Of a DNA stretch of 64,000 nt, positions 41,662-51,479 are shown piece after piece; within the stretch, counting starts at the first letter, position 1, and every line of letters starts with the position of its first letter. Location of the stretch: assembly GCF_047160095.1 (NCBI RefSeq), contig NZ_AP038785.1, forward strand, positions 496,001-560,000. Reading direction: 5' to 3'. The stretch is from Rodentibacter abscessus (lineage in GTDB: Bacteria > Pseudomonadota > Gammaproteobacteria > Enterobacterales > Pasteurellaceae). The position numbers were made by a program, and so were the translations under genes. Below the pieces are notes generated by a model. The model saw nothing but the letters and a program-made list of their open reading frames with translations, did no database searches and was not told where the DNA came from.

Positions 41662-42168
41662 ATGGCGGATCCACATATTCAATCACCTATGGACATTTGG
41701 GATAACATCACTGTTGCTATTTATCGAACGGGCTTTTTAATTGCAGGTTTCAGTATTTTATTGCTTACTTGGTTTCCTAAACAGGCTGAAATTGCAACTT
41801 TAATCGCAGCGACTTGTTGCGCCTCTTCTTTACATATTTACCTGAAACGTTTTCGCTTAACCTTTCAATTTGCCACTTGGATCGGTTTACTTTGTTATAT
41901 TTTAGGTTGGTATGAATTGGCACTCGGAGGGGCATTCGTTACATTGGGTGGGCTTTGTTTTAAAGAATATTTTTGTTTTCGTGTTCCGTTATTAAATTTG
42001 CAACCTATTTTTATCGCCCTGTTATGGTTTCTTTGGGTGTTTGAAGGGGGAACGTTAACACGTATTTTATCAATTGTGGTGGGGATATTGTTATTGGTTC
42101 TTGCCGTACAAAAATGGCGAATGCCATTGCATTTTGATATTGGAGATAAAACGAAATACCAAGTTTAA
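41662..42168 (+). CDS. DUF2301 integral membrane protein
   Basis: A 168-residue protein with about five hydrophobic helices (TGFLIAGFSILLLTW, then WIGLLCYILGWYELALGGAF, and a C-terminal ILSIVVGILLLVLAV). The FKEYFCFRVPLLNLQPIFIA segment is typical of the DUF2301 family of uncharacterised inner-membrane proteins in Gammaproteobacteria. GGAG lies upstream of the ATG. Function is unknown. Confidence 0.75.
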   Translation: MADPHIQSPMDIWDNITVAIYRTGFLIAGFSILLLTWFPKQAEIATLIAATCCASSLHIYLKRFRLTFQFATWIGLLCYILGWYELALGGAFVTLGGLCFKEYFCFRVPLLNLQPIFIALLWFLWVFEGGTLTRILSIVVGILLLVLAVQKWRMPLHFDIGDKTKYQV

Positions 42169-42186
42169 TTTTACGGGTATAAAAAA

Positions 42187-42219
42187 GAGCGGTTAAATTT
42201 GATCTGACCGCTCCTTTTT
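42187..42219. terminator. Hairpin between the DUF2301 gene and gltS
   Basis: GAGCGGT and ACCGCTC pair, with T's on the plus side and A's on the minus side. The stem is a variant of the uptake pair. It separates convergent genes. Confidence 0.8.
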
Positions 42220-42230
42220 GATTTACGCAA

Positions 42231-43445
42231 TTAGTGTAGATAAGTAACAATTGCTGAGAATACTTTCAGCAGTGAGGCGTTAATTAAATCAATAAAGAAT
42301 GCCCCTACCATTGGGACGATTAAGAATGCTTTATGAGAAGCTCCAAAACGACTTGTAACGGCTTGCATATTTGCAACCGCCGTGGGGGTTGCGCCTAAAC
42401 CGAAACCACAATGTCCCGCACTTAACACAATCGCATCGTAGTCTTTCCCCATCACACGATAAGTGACAGAAACCGCAAAGAATGCCATAAAGGTAACTTG
42501 AATTGCCAAGATAACAAGTACATCAGCGGCAAGACCGGCTAACTCCCAAAGTTTCAATGACATTAAAGCAATCGCTAAGAAGATAGATAACCCTACGCTA
42601 CCGAGTACATCAATGGCAGAATCCGCTACACGGAATTTAAAAAGGTGGGTTAATGTGTTGCGAATAATAACACCGGTGAACAAACACCAAACAAAGGTTG
42701 GTAGTTGTAATGCTGTCGCTTTTGTGATGCTATCCAAATATTGGCCGATCAATAAACAGAAAGACATCATTGCAATAGTTTCAATAATAGAACGGGCATT
42801 GACTTTGCGCTGATAGGTCGGATGTTCAAATGCTTCTTGTACATCATCCACCTCATCATTTTCAGGATTTTCTCCTTGTTTTTGGCGATTCAGTAGGAAA
42901 CGTGCGACCGGGCCACCAATAATGCCACCAAATACTAAACCAAAGGTTGCACAAGCCATGGCGATTTCCGTAGCCGCCGGCAAGTTAAATTCCTTGATAA
43001 AGGTTTCCGCCCACGCAGCACCGGTGCCATGTCCACCGGTTAGTGTTACCGAACCTGCTAATAAGCCGTACGCCGGGTCAATGCCTAGAATTTGCGTGCC
43101 TGCAATGCCGATAACGTTCTGGCAGAAAATTAAGGCGGCGGCAACAAAAAGGAAAATAATTAATGGCTTACCGCCTTTAATTAAACGTGCGAAGTTTGCA
43201 CTTAAACCGATTGATGAGAAAAAAACCAACATCATCGTTGTTTGTAAACTTTTCTCAAATGTGAATGACGTGCCATCTACCTGATGCCAAATGAAAAGGG
43301 CAATAGCGACAATAAAGCCGCCGACAACCGGTTCCGGAATATTAAAACTTTTGAGCACGCTGATACGTTTCACCAAAAAATAGCCTAATAATAAAACAAG
43401 GCTTGCAAGAGTCAGTGTTTGATAGGTATCAAAAACAATATTCAC
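42231..43445 (-). CDS. gltS: Sodium/glutamate symporter GltS
   Basis: An inner-membrane Na+-dependent glutamate carrier of 404 residues and about ten helices. Family features include GGFIVAIALF, the pore-loop sequence SVTLTGGHGTGAAWAETF and its counterpart near the C-terminus, VLSAGHCGFGLGATPTAVAN. The hydrophilic loop GENPENDEVDDVQEAFEHPT is the central cytoplasmic region. It follows parC on the same strand orientation with only a short gap upstream. Confidence 0.95.
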   Translation of the reverse strand: MNIVFDTYQTLTLASLVLLLGYFLVKRISVLKSFNIPEPVVGGFIVAIALFIWHQVDGTSFTFEKSLQTTMMLVFFSSIGLSANFARLIKGGKPLIIFLFVAAALIFCQNVIGIAGTQILGIDPAYGLLAGSVTLTGGHGTGAAWAETFIKEFNLPAATEIAMACATFGLVFGGIIGGPVARFLLNRQKQGENPENDEVDDVQEAFEHPTYQRKVNARSIIETIAMMSFCLLIGQYLDSITKATALQLPTFVWCLFTGVIIRNTLTHLFKFRVADSAIDVLGSVGLSIFLAIALMSLKLWELAGLAADVLVILAIQVTFMAFFAVSVTYRVMGKDYDAIVLSAGHCGFGLGATPTAVANMQAVTSRFGASHKAFLIVPMVGAFFIDLINASLLKVFSAIVTYLH

Positions 43446-43473
43446 TAAATATTCTCCTATAGGTTGGTTTAGT

Positions 43474-45741
43474 TTAAGATTGGTTTAAGTTCTGTTCCGC
43501 GTCAATCACGACAATATCTACATTGCTGTGTAGACCACGAGGGAGCTGTGAACCTTTTCTCCCCCGTTCTGCGCGGAATCTTTGTAGATCCTCCGGTTTT
43601 AATGTGACTTTTCGTTTACCGGAATGAAATTCAAGACCGGCTTGATTTGAAATCAGCAATAATTTCACGAGCAACTCGCTGCGATCTTTTGCATTAGCAG
43701 CAGAAATACTCACGATCTTATTGCCTTTACCTTTTGATAATACCGGTAAATCTTGTACCGGGAAGATCAGCATTCTGCCGCTTGAAGTTAAGGCAACCAA
43801 AAGTGCGGTTGAATTTGACAGAATTTTAGGTTGCAGTACTTTAGCGTTCTCCGGTAATGAAATCAATGCTTTTCCCGTTTTATTACGAGCAATTAAATCC
43901 TCAAATTTGCAAATAAAGCCATAACCGGCATCCGATGACATCAATAGTGCTTGCTGTTCTCCTTCCATTATCACGTGTTCAATCGTTGCTCCCGCAGGTA
44001 GGGTTAGTTTACCGGTAAGCGGTTCGCCTTGGGAACGTGCAGAAGGCAAACTGAGCGGATCAACGGCATAACTGCGCCCCGTGCTATCAATAAAGACGAC
44101 AGCTTGGTTGCTTTTACCGCAAGCGTGCGCACGGTAGCCATCACCGGCTTTATAGCTTAATGCTTTAGGATCAATATCATGCCCTTTAGCACAACGCACC
44201 CAACCCATTTCCGATAAAATCACGGTAACGGGTTCAGCCGGTGTCATTTCACTTTCAGAAATCGCTTTCGCTTCTTCACGCTCAATCAATTGAGACATCC
44301 GCGGACTGGCATATTTTTTAGCATCTTCTTGGATTTCTTTTTTGATGAGCGTATTTAAACGGCGTTCGGATCCTAAAATCGCTTCTAAATTTGACCGCTC
44401 TTTTTCCAGTTCCTCTTGCTCTGCACGAAGTTGATGTTCTTCTAATTTAGCTAAATGACGTAGGCGTAAATTTAAAATCGCATCGGCTTGTTCATCGCTT
44501 AAATTGAAGCGTGCCATTAATTCGCTTTTCGGCTCATCTTCATAGCGAATAATCTCAATCACTTCATCAATATTTAGAAAGGCTATCATTAAGCCTGCTA
44601 GAATATGCAATCGGGAAAGTACTTTATCCAAGCGATATTGCAAACGGCGGGTTACCGTGGTACGGCGGAAAATGAGCCATTCATTGAGAATTTGTAGCAA
44701 GCCTTTCACAGCAGGTTTGTGATCAAGCCCGATCATATTCATATTGACACGATAGCTTTTTTCTAAATCCGTTGTGGCGAATAAATGTGCCATTAAAGCA
44801 TCGGTATCCACACGGTTAGAACGCGGTACAAGTACGATACGAATCGGATTTTCGTGATCCGCTTCATCACGAATATCTTCCACCATCGGAAGTTTTTTCG
44901 CCGTCATTTGATCGGCGATTTGTGCAATGATTTTTGATGGTGAAGATTGATGAGGCAAGGCTGAAATGACAATTTCACCGTCTTCTTTTTTCCAAGTGGC
45001 GCGCATTTTTATTGAACCGCGACCTTGTTCGTAAATTTTACGAATTTCGGCTTTCGGGGAAATAATCTCCGCTTCTGTAGGAAAATCAGGGCCTTGAACG
45101 ACATTAAGCACATCATCAAGACTTGCTTTCGGATTATCCAATAACATTATAGCGGCATCGGCAATTTCATTAATATTGTGCGGCGGAATATCGGTTGCCA
45201 TCCCTACCGCAATGCCTGTTGTTCCGTTCAGCAAAATATGGGGTAAACGGGCCGGCAAATATTGCGGTTCTTCTAATGTACCGTCAAAGTTAGGTTGATA
45301 ATCTACCGTGCCTTGTCCAAGTTCACTTAGTAGAATTTCTGAGATCTTAGACAGGCGTGATTCCGTATAACGCATTGCGGCAAAGGATTTCGGATCATCC
45401 GGCGCGCCCCAGTTTCCTTGCCCGTCAACAAGCGGATAGCGATAGGAAAAGGGCTGGGCCATCAATACCATCGCTTCATAACAAGCCGAATCACCGTGCG
45501 GGTGAAATTTACCCAATACATCACCAACGGTGCGGGCGGATTTTTTATATTTCGCCGTCGCATTCAAGCCCAGTTCTGACATTGCGTAAACGATACGTCG
45601 TTGTACCGGCTTTAAACCATCGCCGATAAAGGGGAGGGCGCGATCCATAATGACGTACATAGAATAGTTGAGATAAGCACTTTCCGTGAAAGTGCGTAAC
45701 GGCATTTGTTCAATGCCTTCATAGTTGATATTGGCTGCCAT
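43474..45741 (-). CDS. parC: DNA topoisomerase IV subunit A ParC
   Basis: ParC cuts and rejoins DNA in topoisomerase IV, which separates daughter chromosomes. The catalytic Tyr125 lies in FAAMRYTESRLSK. In the quinolone region (GKFHPHGDSACYEAM) the usual Ser85 and Glu89 are retained, so no classical resistance change is seen. The C-terminal beta-pinwheel is present. Its 755 residues are the normal size. Its partner parE lies upstream, separated by nirK. Confidence 0.96.
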   Translation of the reverse strand: MAANINYEGIEQMPLRTFTESAYLNYSMYVIMDRALPFIGDGLKPVQRRIVYAMSELGLNATAKYKKSARTVGDVLGKFHPHGDSACYEAMVLMAQPFSYRYPLVDGQGNWGAPDDPKSFAAMRYTESRLSKISEILLSELGQGTVDYQPNFDGTLEEPQYLPARLPHILLNGTTGIAVGMATDIPPHNINEIADAAIMLLDNPKASLDDVLNVVQGPDFPTEAEIISPKAEIRKIYEQGRGSIKMRATWKKEDGEIVISALPHQSSPSKIIAQIADQMTAKKLPMVEDIRDEADHENPIRIVLVPRSNRVDTDALMAHLFATTDLEKSYRVNMNMIGLDHKPAVKGLLQILNEWLIFRRTTVTRRLQYRLDKVLSRLHILAGLMIAFLNIDEVIEIIRYEDEPKSELMARFNLSDEQADAILNLRLRHLAKLEEHQLRAEQEELEKERSNLEAILGSERRLNTLIKKEIQEDAKKYASPRMSQLIEREEAKAISESEMTPAEPVTVILSEMGWVRCAKGHDIDPKALSYKAGDGYRAHACGKSNQAVVFIDSTGRSYAVDPLSLPSARSQGEPLTGKLTLPAGATIEHVIMEGEQQALLMSSDAGYGFICKFEDLIARNKTGKALISLPENAKVLQPKILSNSTALLVALTSSGRMLIFPVQDLPVLSKGKGNKIVSISAANAKDRSELLVKLLLISNQAGLEFHSGKRKVTLKPEDLQRFRAERGRKGSQLPRGLHSNVDIVVIDAEQNLNQS

Positions 45742-45816
45742 ACTATTTTTAGTGTTAGATTAAATTCTATTTGTTTTAAATGATTTACATCAGAAAAAAT
45801 TTGATAAAAAACAAAA

Positions 45817-46989
45817 CTATTTTGGGGTTGCTCCGGTATTTCCATCCGTATGAGCAGGGCTTCTTATCATTTCCCTGTGCCCGTCAATTTCATATGGTAC
45901 AGGCTGTGGTTTTGGCGGGTTGATTTCTTTAAAAGGTTCATCTTTTAGTTTACCGGAATAGATTTCCGGATTTTCTTTTCCCGTTACGATTAAATGTCCC
46001 ATTGTTCCTTTATTGGCGGCTCGGAAAATTGAATGATCCATCAGAACATAAGTACCCGGCACGTCAATTTGTGTTTCAATAATAGTAGAACCTGCCGCAG
46101 GGATTAATGTCGTTTGAACGTTGTGATTGATTAATGTACCGCCTTCTACATAAACATTATGAAAAATTGTACCGATAATGTGAAACGAGGCGGCTAAATT
46201 AGGGCCTGCGTTACCGATAAATAATCTTATTTTTTCTCCGGTTTTGGCTTGTAAGGCGTTATCACCCATTAAGGAACCTACTTTGCCATTGTATAACACA
46301 TAATCAGGGCGTTCATCTAATGCCTTTTGCATACTGAAAGGTTGTAACCCCGGCTCACCAAAATTTCCTCGCGTGTAAAATTCACTTTGCATAACGTAGT
46401 ATTCATGATCAACTTTAGGTAATCCCTCTTTCGGTTCGACTAAAATTAAACCGTACATCCCTTTTGCCAGATGTACGGCGACAGGTTGGCTGCCGCAATG
46501 ATAGATATAGAGACCGGAATGTAAGGCTTTAAATCGGAACGTGCTGGTGCGGCTCGGGGCGGTTTCATTTGCTATTGCGCCGCCCATTGGGGCTGAGGCG
46601 GCGTGGAAATCAATGCTGTGTGACATCATTGAACCGGCTGAGTTTGAAAGTTGAACTTCTACAATATCGCCCTCACGAACACGAATAAAAGGAGCCGGCA
46701 CGCTACCGTTGAGCGTCCAAAATTTGAATCGTACCCCCTCCATCAGTTCCGTAATTTGCTCAAGTGCGGTCAATTTTACGATAATTTTTGCAGGGTAGTT
46801 ACGGTCAATCGGTTTAGGAACCTGAGGGGCTAATGTTAATTCCGCTTCAATTTCAGGCAAATTGTCATCAATTGCTTTATTTGATGTTTGCGCATATGCA
46901 TTAGGCACTGGGTTTAAGCCTGCACCTAGTGTGATTGCGGCGATATTTAACACGCCGGTTTTGAGAAAATCACGTCGTTGTTCATTCAT
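45817..46989 (-). CDS. nirK: Copper-containing nitrite reductase NirK (AniA type), Tat-exported
   Basis: Reduces nitrite to nitric oxide in the periplasm. The N-terminus has a twin-arginine motif (QRRDFLKTG) and a signal ending AYA, residue 33. Two cupredoxin domains hold all ligands: type 1 Cu His124, Cys165, His173, Met178; type 2 Cu His129, His164, His319; catalytic Asp127 (SIDFHA) and His270 (ASFHIIGTIFH). The segment YIYHCGSQPVAVHLAKGMYG resembles Neisseria AniA. I chose ATG 46989, one base after the parE stop, giving 390 residues; an in-frame upstream ATG inside parE is less likely. FtsP/SufI was considered but lacks these copper ligands. Confidence 0.88.
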   Translation of the reverse strand: MNEQRRDFLKTGVLNIAAITLGAGLNPVPNAYAQTSNKAIDDNLPEIEAELTLAPQVPKPIDRNYPAKIIVKLTALEQITELMEGVRFKFWTLNGSVPAPFIRVREGDIVEVQLSNSAGSMMSHSIDFHAASAPMGGAIANETAPSRTSTFRFKALHSGLYIYHCGSQPVAVHLAKGMYGLILVEPKEGLPKVDHEYYVMQSEFYTRGNFGEPGLQPFSMQKALDERPDYVLYNGKVGSLMGDNALQAKTGEKIRLFIGNAGPNLAASFHIIGTIFHNVYVEGGTLINHNVQTTLIPAAGSTIIETQIDVPGTYVLMDHSIFRAANKGTMGHLIVTGKENPEIYSGKLKDEPFKEINPPKPQPVPYEIDGHREMIRSPAHTDGNTGATPK

Positions 46990-46990
46990 T

Positions 46991-48889
46991 TTATACAACC
47001 AAATCCACTTGATCGCCTTTGGCTTGTAACCAGTTTTTTCGATCTTCCGAACGTTTCTTCGCCAATAGCATATCCATTAATTCCAAGGTTTTTAAATCTT
47101 GATCTTCTTCCAAATCATAAGTTAATTGCACGAGACGTCGGGTATTCGGATCCATTGTCGTTTCACGTAATTGAGACGGATTCATTTCACCCAAACCTTT
47201 AAAGCGTTGTACGTTCGGCTTGCCTTTTTTGATTTTCAAACGATCTAAAATCGCCTCTTTTTCGCTTTCATCTAAGGCGTAGAATACTTCTTTGTTTAAG
47301 TCGATACGATAAAGCGGCGGCATTGCTACGTAAACGTGTCCGTCTTGCACCAGTTTTGGGAAATGACGTAGAAAGAGCGCGCAAAGCAAGGTAGCAATAT
47401 GTAAACCGTCAGAATCCGCATCGGCAAGAATACAAACTTTACCATAGCGAAGCTGAGATAAATCATCATTATCCGGATCGATACCAAGTGCTACGGCAAT
47501 GTCGTGAATTTCGGTCGAACCTAACACTTGTTCCGGCGAGACTTCCCAAGTATTGAGGATTTTCCCGCGTAATGGCAAAATTGCTTGATATTCACGATCA
47601 CGGGCTTGTTTTGCCGAACCGCCTGCCGAATCACCTTCGACTAAAAAAAGTTCGGTCTTTTCTAAATCTTGTGAGCCGCAATCGGCTAATTTACCCGGTA
47701 ACGCAGGGCCGCTGACTAATTTTTTACGTACTACTTTTTTGGCGGCACGTAAACGTCGTTGTGCAGAACTTATCGCCATTTCGGCAAGTTTTTCGGCATC
47801 TTGCACGTTTTGATTGAGCCATAAGCTAAATGAATCTTTTAAAACACCGCTTACAAAGACCGCACTTTGGCGTGATGACAATCGTTCTTTGGTTTGCCCG
47901 GCAAATTGTGCATCTTGCATTTTGAGCGAAAGAATATAAGCGCAACGCTCCCAAATATCGTCTGCGGTCAGCTTTACGCCTCGTGGTAATAAATTGCGAA
48001 ATTCACAAAATTCACGCATCGCATCAAGTAAGCCTTGGCGTAAACCGTTAACATGGGTACCGCCTTGAATAGTGGGAATAAGGTTTACATAGCTTTCGCC
48101 AATGAGTTCGCCACCTTCAGGCAACCATAACAATGCCCAGCTAACCGCTTCGTTTGAGCCTTTAAATTCACCCACAAAGGGTTTTTGCGGCAAAGTCTCA
48201 TAGCCATTAACCGCTTCAATGAGATAATCGGATAAACCGTCTTCATATAACCACACATCTTGTGTGTTGTTGACCTTGTCAATAAATTTGATTTCAAGCC
48301 CTGAGCAGAGAACGGCTTTTGCACGTAATAAATGACGTAAGCGACTTACGGAAAATTTCGCACTGTCAAAATATTTGGGGTTCGGTTTGAAGTGTACGGT
48401 TGTTCCGGTGGTGCGTCTGCCGCAGGTACCGATGATTTCCAATTCTTCCACTTTTGCGCCGTTTTCAAAGGCGATTTTGTACACTTCGCCATTGCGTTTA
48501 ACTTGAATATCTACGCGTTCCGAGAGGGCATTGACCACGGAAATCCCCACACCGTGCAAACCGCCTGCAAATTCATAGTTTTTATTGGAAAATTTACCGC
48601 CTGCGTGTAGTTTAGTGAGGATAACTTCTACACCGGAAACGCCTTCAGTCGGGTGAATATCTACCGGCATACCGCGACCGTTATCAATCACTTCAATGGA
48701 TTGATCGGCGTGTAAAATGACTTCGATTTTTGTTGCAAATCCGGCAAGGGCTTCATCTACACTATTATCAATCACTTCTTGGGCAAGATGATTAGGGCGG
48801 GTTGTATCCGTGTACATACCGGGGCGAATTTGCACCGGTTCAAGATCTTTTAAAACGGTGATTTCTTGGGCTGAATAGTTGGTTGTCAT
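46991..48889 (-). CDS. parE: DNA topoisomerase IV subunit B ParE
   Basis: The ATPase subunit of topoisomerase IV. It shows the GHKL ATPase residues (VIDNSVDEALAG, VIDNGRGMPVD, GGLHGVGISVVNALS), the TOPRIM domain (LVEGDSAGGSAKQARDREYQ, LADADSDGLHI) and the conserved QRFKGLGEMNPSQL. Length 632 residues is normal. nirK follows with a one-base gap. Confidence 0.96.
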   Translation of the reverse strand: MTTNYSAQEITVLKDLEPVQIRPGMYTDTTRPNHLAQEVIDNSVDEALAGFATKIEVILHADQSIEVIDNGRGMPVDIHPTEGVSGVEVILTKLHAGGKFSNKNYEFAGGLHGVGISVVNALSERVDIQVKRNGEVYKIAFENGAKVEELEIIGTCGRRTTGTTVHFKPNPKYFDSAKFSVSRLRHLLRAKAVLCSGLEIKFIDKVNNTQDVWLYEDGLSDYLIEAVNGYETLPQKPFVGEFKGSNEAVSWALLWLPEGGELIGESYVNLIPTIQGGTHVNGLRQGLLDAMREFCEFRNLLPRGVKLTADDIWERCAYILSLKMQDAQFAGQTKERLSSRQSAVFVSGVLKDSFSLWLNQNVQDAEKLAEMAISSAQRRLRAAKKVVRKKLVSGPALPGKLADCGSQDLEKTELFLVEGDSAGGSAKQARDREYQAILPLRGKILNTWEVSPEQVLGSTEIHDIAVALGIDPDNDDLSQLRYGKVCILADADSDGLHIATLLCALFLRHFPKLVQDGHVYVAMPPLYRIDLNKEVFYALDESEKEAILDRLKIKKGKPNVQRFKGLGEMNPSQLRETTMDPNTRRLVQLTYDLEEDQDLKTLELMDMLLAKKRSEDRKNWLQAKGDQVDLVV

Positions 48890-48936
48890 TTAAAATTCGT
48901 GATTCGTTAAATTTGAAAATTGTGCGTGATTCTATC

Positions 48937-48967
48937 AAAAAGTGCGGTCATTTTCGACCGCACTTTT
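48937..48967 (-). terminator. Uptake-sequence terminator after lpxL
   Basis: AAAAGTGCGGTC and GACCGCACTTTT form a 12-bp stem with a 6-base loop; on the minus strand a T5 run follows. The stem overlaps the lpxL stop codon and ends that transcript before parE. Confidence 0.88.
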
Positions 48968-49901
48968 AATCATACAGGCTCGGCTCGTTTTCATTCGGTC
49001 TTGTTTTGAAGCGGCGATGCAACCACATATATTGCGTGATGCCTTTCATAATTTCCTTTTCCACAACTTGATTCATTCTTGCCGCAATCGCTGTTTCTTC
49101 ATCTAAATCGCTAAAATCCACAGGAGCGGAAATGCTTACCGTATAACCGGAACCGTCTTGATTGCGTAACGGTGCAAAAGGAATCACTTTGCTGTTGGGG
49201 GAGGATTTTAATAAAAAATAACTTCCCGAGGTTGTGCAGGTCTCTTTCACGGCAAAAAACGGTACGAATACGGCATTTTTTCGTCCATAGTCGTGATCAG
49301 GGGCATACCAAATCGTTTCACCATGACGAATGGCTTTTATCATTCCGCGTAAATCTTTGCGATCAAGCATATCTTTATTTGAACGTAAACGACCTTGTGT
49401 TTGTAGCCAATCAAAAGCAGGATTATCATTCGGTCGATACACGCCTAGCCCCGGGTGTTGTAACCCTACGATGCGTGCGCCAAGTTCAAGTGTTAAAAAA
49501 TGTACGCCGACAAATATAATCCCCTCTTGTTGATGGTCTTTCAGATAATGTAACCCTTCAATCTTTGACCACTTTTTAATACGGGCATCAGACCAAAACC
49601 AAGCCATACCGGTTTCAATAATTGCCATACCGACATTGCGTAAGTTTTCTTGCAAAATAGCTTCACGTTCCGTTTGGGATAGCTCGGGAAAACAAAGTTC
49701 AAGATTACGACGTGCAATGAGAGCACGGCGTTTACCCACCTTTAAACGAGAAAAAAGCCAACCTAACCCATTGCCAATACGGCGTAAAATAGGGTAGGGA
49801 AGTAATAATAAAGTGCGCCAAATTCCCACACCAAGCCAAAAGCCCCAATATTTTGGTGCAAGAAAAGCACGTTGAAAAGTAGGAAGTTTAGTGTTTTTCA
49901 T
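48966..49901 (-). CDS. lpxL: Lipid A lauroyl acyltransferase LpxL (HtrB)
   Basis: An inner-membrane enzyme that adds a secondary acyl chain to Kdo-lipid A. The 311-residue protein begins with a membrane-associated part (FLAPKYWGFWLGVGIWRTLL), then the H-X4-E catalytic motif GVHFLTLELGARIVGL, YRPNDNPAFDWLQTQGR and APDHDYGRKNAVFVPFF. The pattern is very close to Haemophilus HtrB. It diverges from hldE, another LPS gene, as in H. influenzae. Confidence 0.94.
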   Translation of the reverse strand: MKNTKLPTFQRAFLAPKYWGFWLGVGIWRTLLLLPYPILRRIGNGLGWLFSRLKVGKRRALIARRNLELCFPELSQTEREAILQENLRNVGMAIIETGMAWFWSDARIKKWSKIEGLHYLKDHQQEGIIFVGVHFLTLELGARIVGLQHPGLGVYRPNDNPAFDWLQTQGRLRSNKDMLDRKDLRGMIKAIRHGETIWYAPDHDYGRKNAVFVPFFAVKETCTTSGSYFLLKSSPNSKVIPFAPLRNQDGSGYTVSISAPVDFSDLDEETAIAARMNQVVEKEIMKGITQYMWLHRRFKTRPNENEPSLYD

Positions 49902-49987
49902 AAAACTCCTTGTTAAATTGCGCGGTAGTTTAACGCAAAAATGACTTATGGTAAAATCACGCCAAATTTTTTATAAGAGAGATCAAA

Positions 49988-51418
49988 ATGGCTCAATATT
50001 CAGCAGAATTTAAGCAAGCAAAGGTGCTTGTTCTAGGTGATGTAATGCTCGATCGCTACTGGTTTGGCGCAACCAATCGGATTTCACCGGAAGCACCGGT
50101 GCCGGTAGTACGGGTACAAGAAAATGAAGAACGTGCGGGTGGTGCGGCGAATGTGGCGATGAATATTGCTTCTTTAAATGTGCCGGTACAACTGATGGGA
50201 TTGATTGGGCAAGATGAAACCGGTGCGGCACTTTCCCGTTTGCTGGAAAAACAAAATATCGATTGTAATTTTGTCGCATTGGATTCTCATCCGACTATCA
50301 CGAAATTGCGCATTTTATCACGCCATCAGCAACTTTTACGCCTTGATTTTGAAGAAGATTTCCAAAATGTGGATTGTAAAGACGTACTTTCAAAATTAGA
50401 AAGTGCGGTCAAAAATTACGGTGCTTTAATTCTTTCCGATTACGGCAAAGGAACGTTAAAAGACGTACAACAAATGATCCGAATTGCATGTAAAGCTAAT
50501 GTGCCGGTATTAATTGATCCGAAAGGAACGGATTTTGAACGCTATCGCGGTGCGACATTACTAACCCCGAATATGTCGGAATTTGAAGCGGTGGTGGGAA
50601 AATGTGATTCTGAAGACGATCTTATCGAAAAAGGGTTGAAATTAATTTCGGATATTGAATTGACCGCACTTTTAGTCACTCGCTCCGAAAAAGGTATGAC
50701 TTTACTTCGCCCGAATCAAAAACCTTATCATTTACCTACCGTTGCAAAAGAAGTATTTGACGTAACAGGTGCCGGCGATACGGTGATTAGCGTATTGGCG
50801 ACCGCGTTGGCAGACGGTCGCTCGTTTGAAGAATCTTGTTATCTTGCCAATGTCGCAGCCGGTATTGTCGTCGGTAAACTCGGCACATCAACGGTTTCTA
50901 CCGTAGAACTGGAAAATGCCATTCACGCCCGCCCGGAAACAGGGTTTGGCATTATGAGCGAAACACAATTAAAAGAAGCCGTAGCCCAAGCGAAAGCACG
51001 TGGCGAGAAAATTGTGATGACGAATGGGTGTTTCGATATTCTACATCCGGGACACGTGTCTTATTTGGAAAACGCCCGTAAGCTGGGTGATCGTTTGATT
51101 GTCGCGGTAAATAGTGATGATTCCGTCAAACGTTTGAAAGGTGAAAGCCGCCCGATTAATAATCTTGAAAGCCGTATGGCAGTGCTTGCAGGACTGGCTT
51201 CCGTAGATTGGCTTGTACCGTTTAGCGAAGACACACCGCAACGCTTAATTGGCGAAATCTTGCCGGATTTACTGGTAAAAGGCGGGGATTATAAACCGGA
51301 AAATATCGCAGGTAGCCAAGAAGTATGGGCAAACGGTGGAGATGTAAAAGTACTGAATTTTGAAAACGGTTGTTCCACCACGAATGTGATCGAAAAAATT
51401 AAATCGTTGAAAGACTAA
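49988..51418 (+). CDS. hldE: Bifunctional heptose-7-phosphate kinase / heptose-1-phosphate adenylyltransferase HldE
   Basis: HldE makes ADP-heptose for the LPS inner core. The kinase half (about residues 1-318) is PfkB-like: VLVLGDVMLDRYWFG, ERAGGAANVAMNIASLN and the catalytic loop FDVTGAGDTVISVLATAL. The adenylyltransferase half (about 345-476) has MTNGCFDILHPGHVSYLENA and VNSDDSVKRLKGESRPINN. Both active sites look intact. Length 476 is typical. Confidence 0.96.
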   Translation: MAQYSAEFKQAKVLVLGDVMLDRYWFGATNRISPEAPVPVVRVQENEERAGGAANVAMNIASLNVPVQLMGLIGQDETGAALSRLLEKQNIDCNFVALDSHPTITKLRILSRHQQLLRLDFEEDFQNVDCKDVLSKLESAVKNYGALILSDYGKGTLKDVQQMIRIACKANVPVLIDPKGTDFERYRGATLLTPNMSEFEAVVGKCDSEDDLIEKGLKLISDIELTALLVTRSEKGMTLLRPNQKPYHLPTVAKEVFDVTGAGDTVISVLATALADGRSFEESCYLANVAAGIVVGKLGTSTVSTVELENAIHARPETGFGIMSETQLKEAVAQAKARGEKIVMTNGCFDILHPGHVSYLENARKLGDRLIVAVNSDDSVKRLKGESRPINNLESRMAVLAGLASVDWLVPFSEDTPQRLIGEILPDLLVKGGDYKPENIAGSQEVWANGGDVKVLNFENGCSTTNVIEKIKSLKD

Positions 51419-51426
51419 GTGAGAAG

Positions 51427-51453
51427 AAAAGGTTGGAGATTTCCAACCTTTTT
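51427..51453. terminator. Terminator between hldE and araA
   Basis: AAAAGGTTGGA and TCCAACCTTTT pair around GATT with T's after; it can work for both convergent genes. Confidence 0.9.
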
Positions 51454-51479
51454 AAGTTTTTCTAATGGGTTGCTTGTGG

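Noticed and set aside
43474..45741. Quinolone-resistance changes in ParC
   Set aside because: The Ser and Glu at the usual positions (85 and 89 here) are unchanged.
45817..46989. FtsP/SufI instead of NirK, since SufI lies near parC in E. coli
   Set aside because: All type 1 and type 2 copper ligands and the catalytic Asp and His of nitrite reductase are present; SufI lacks them.
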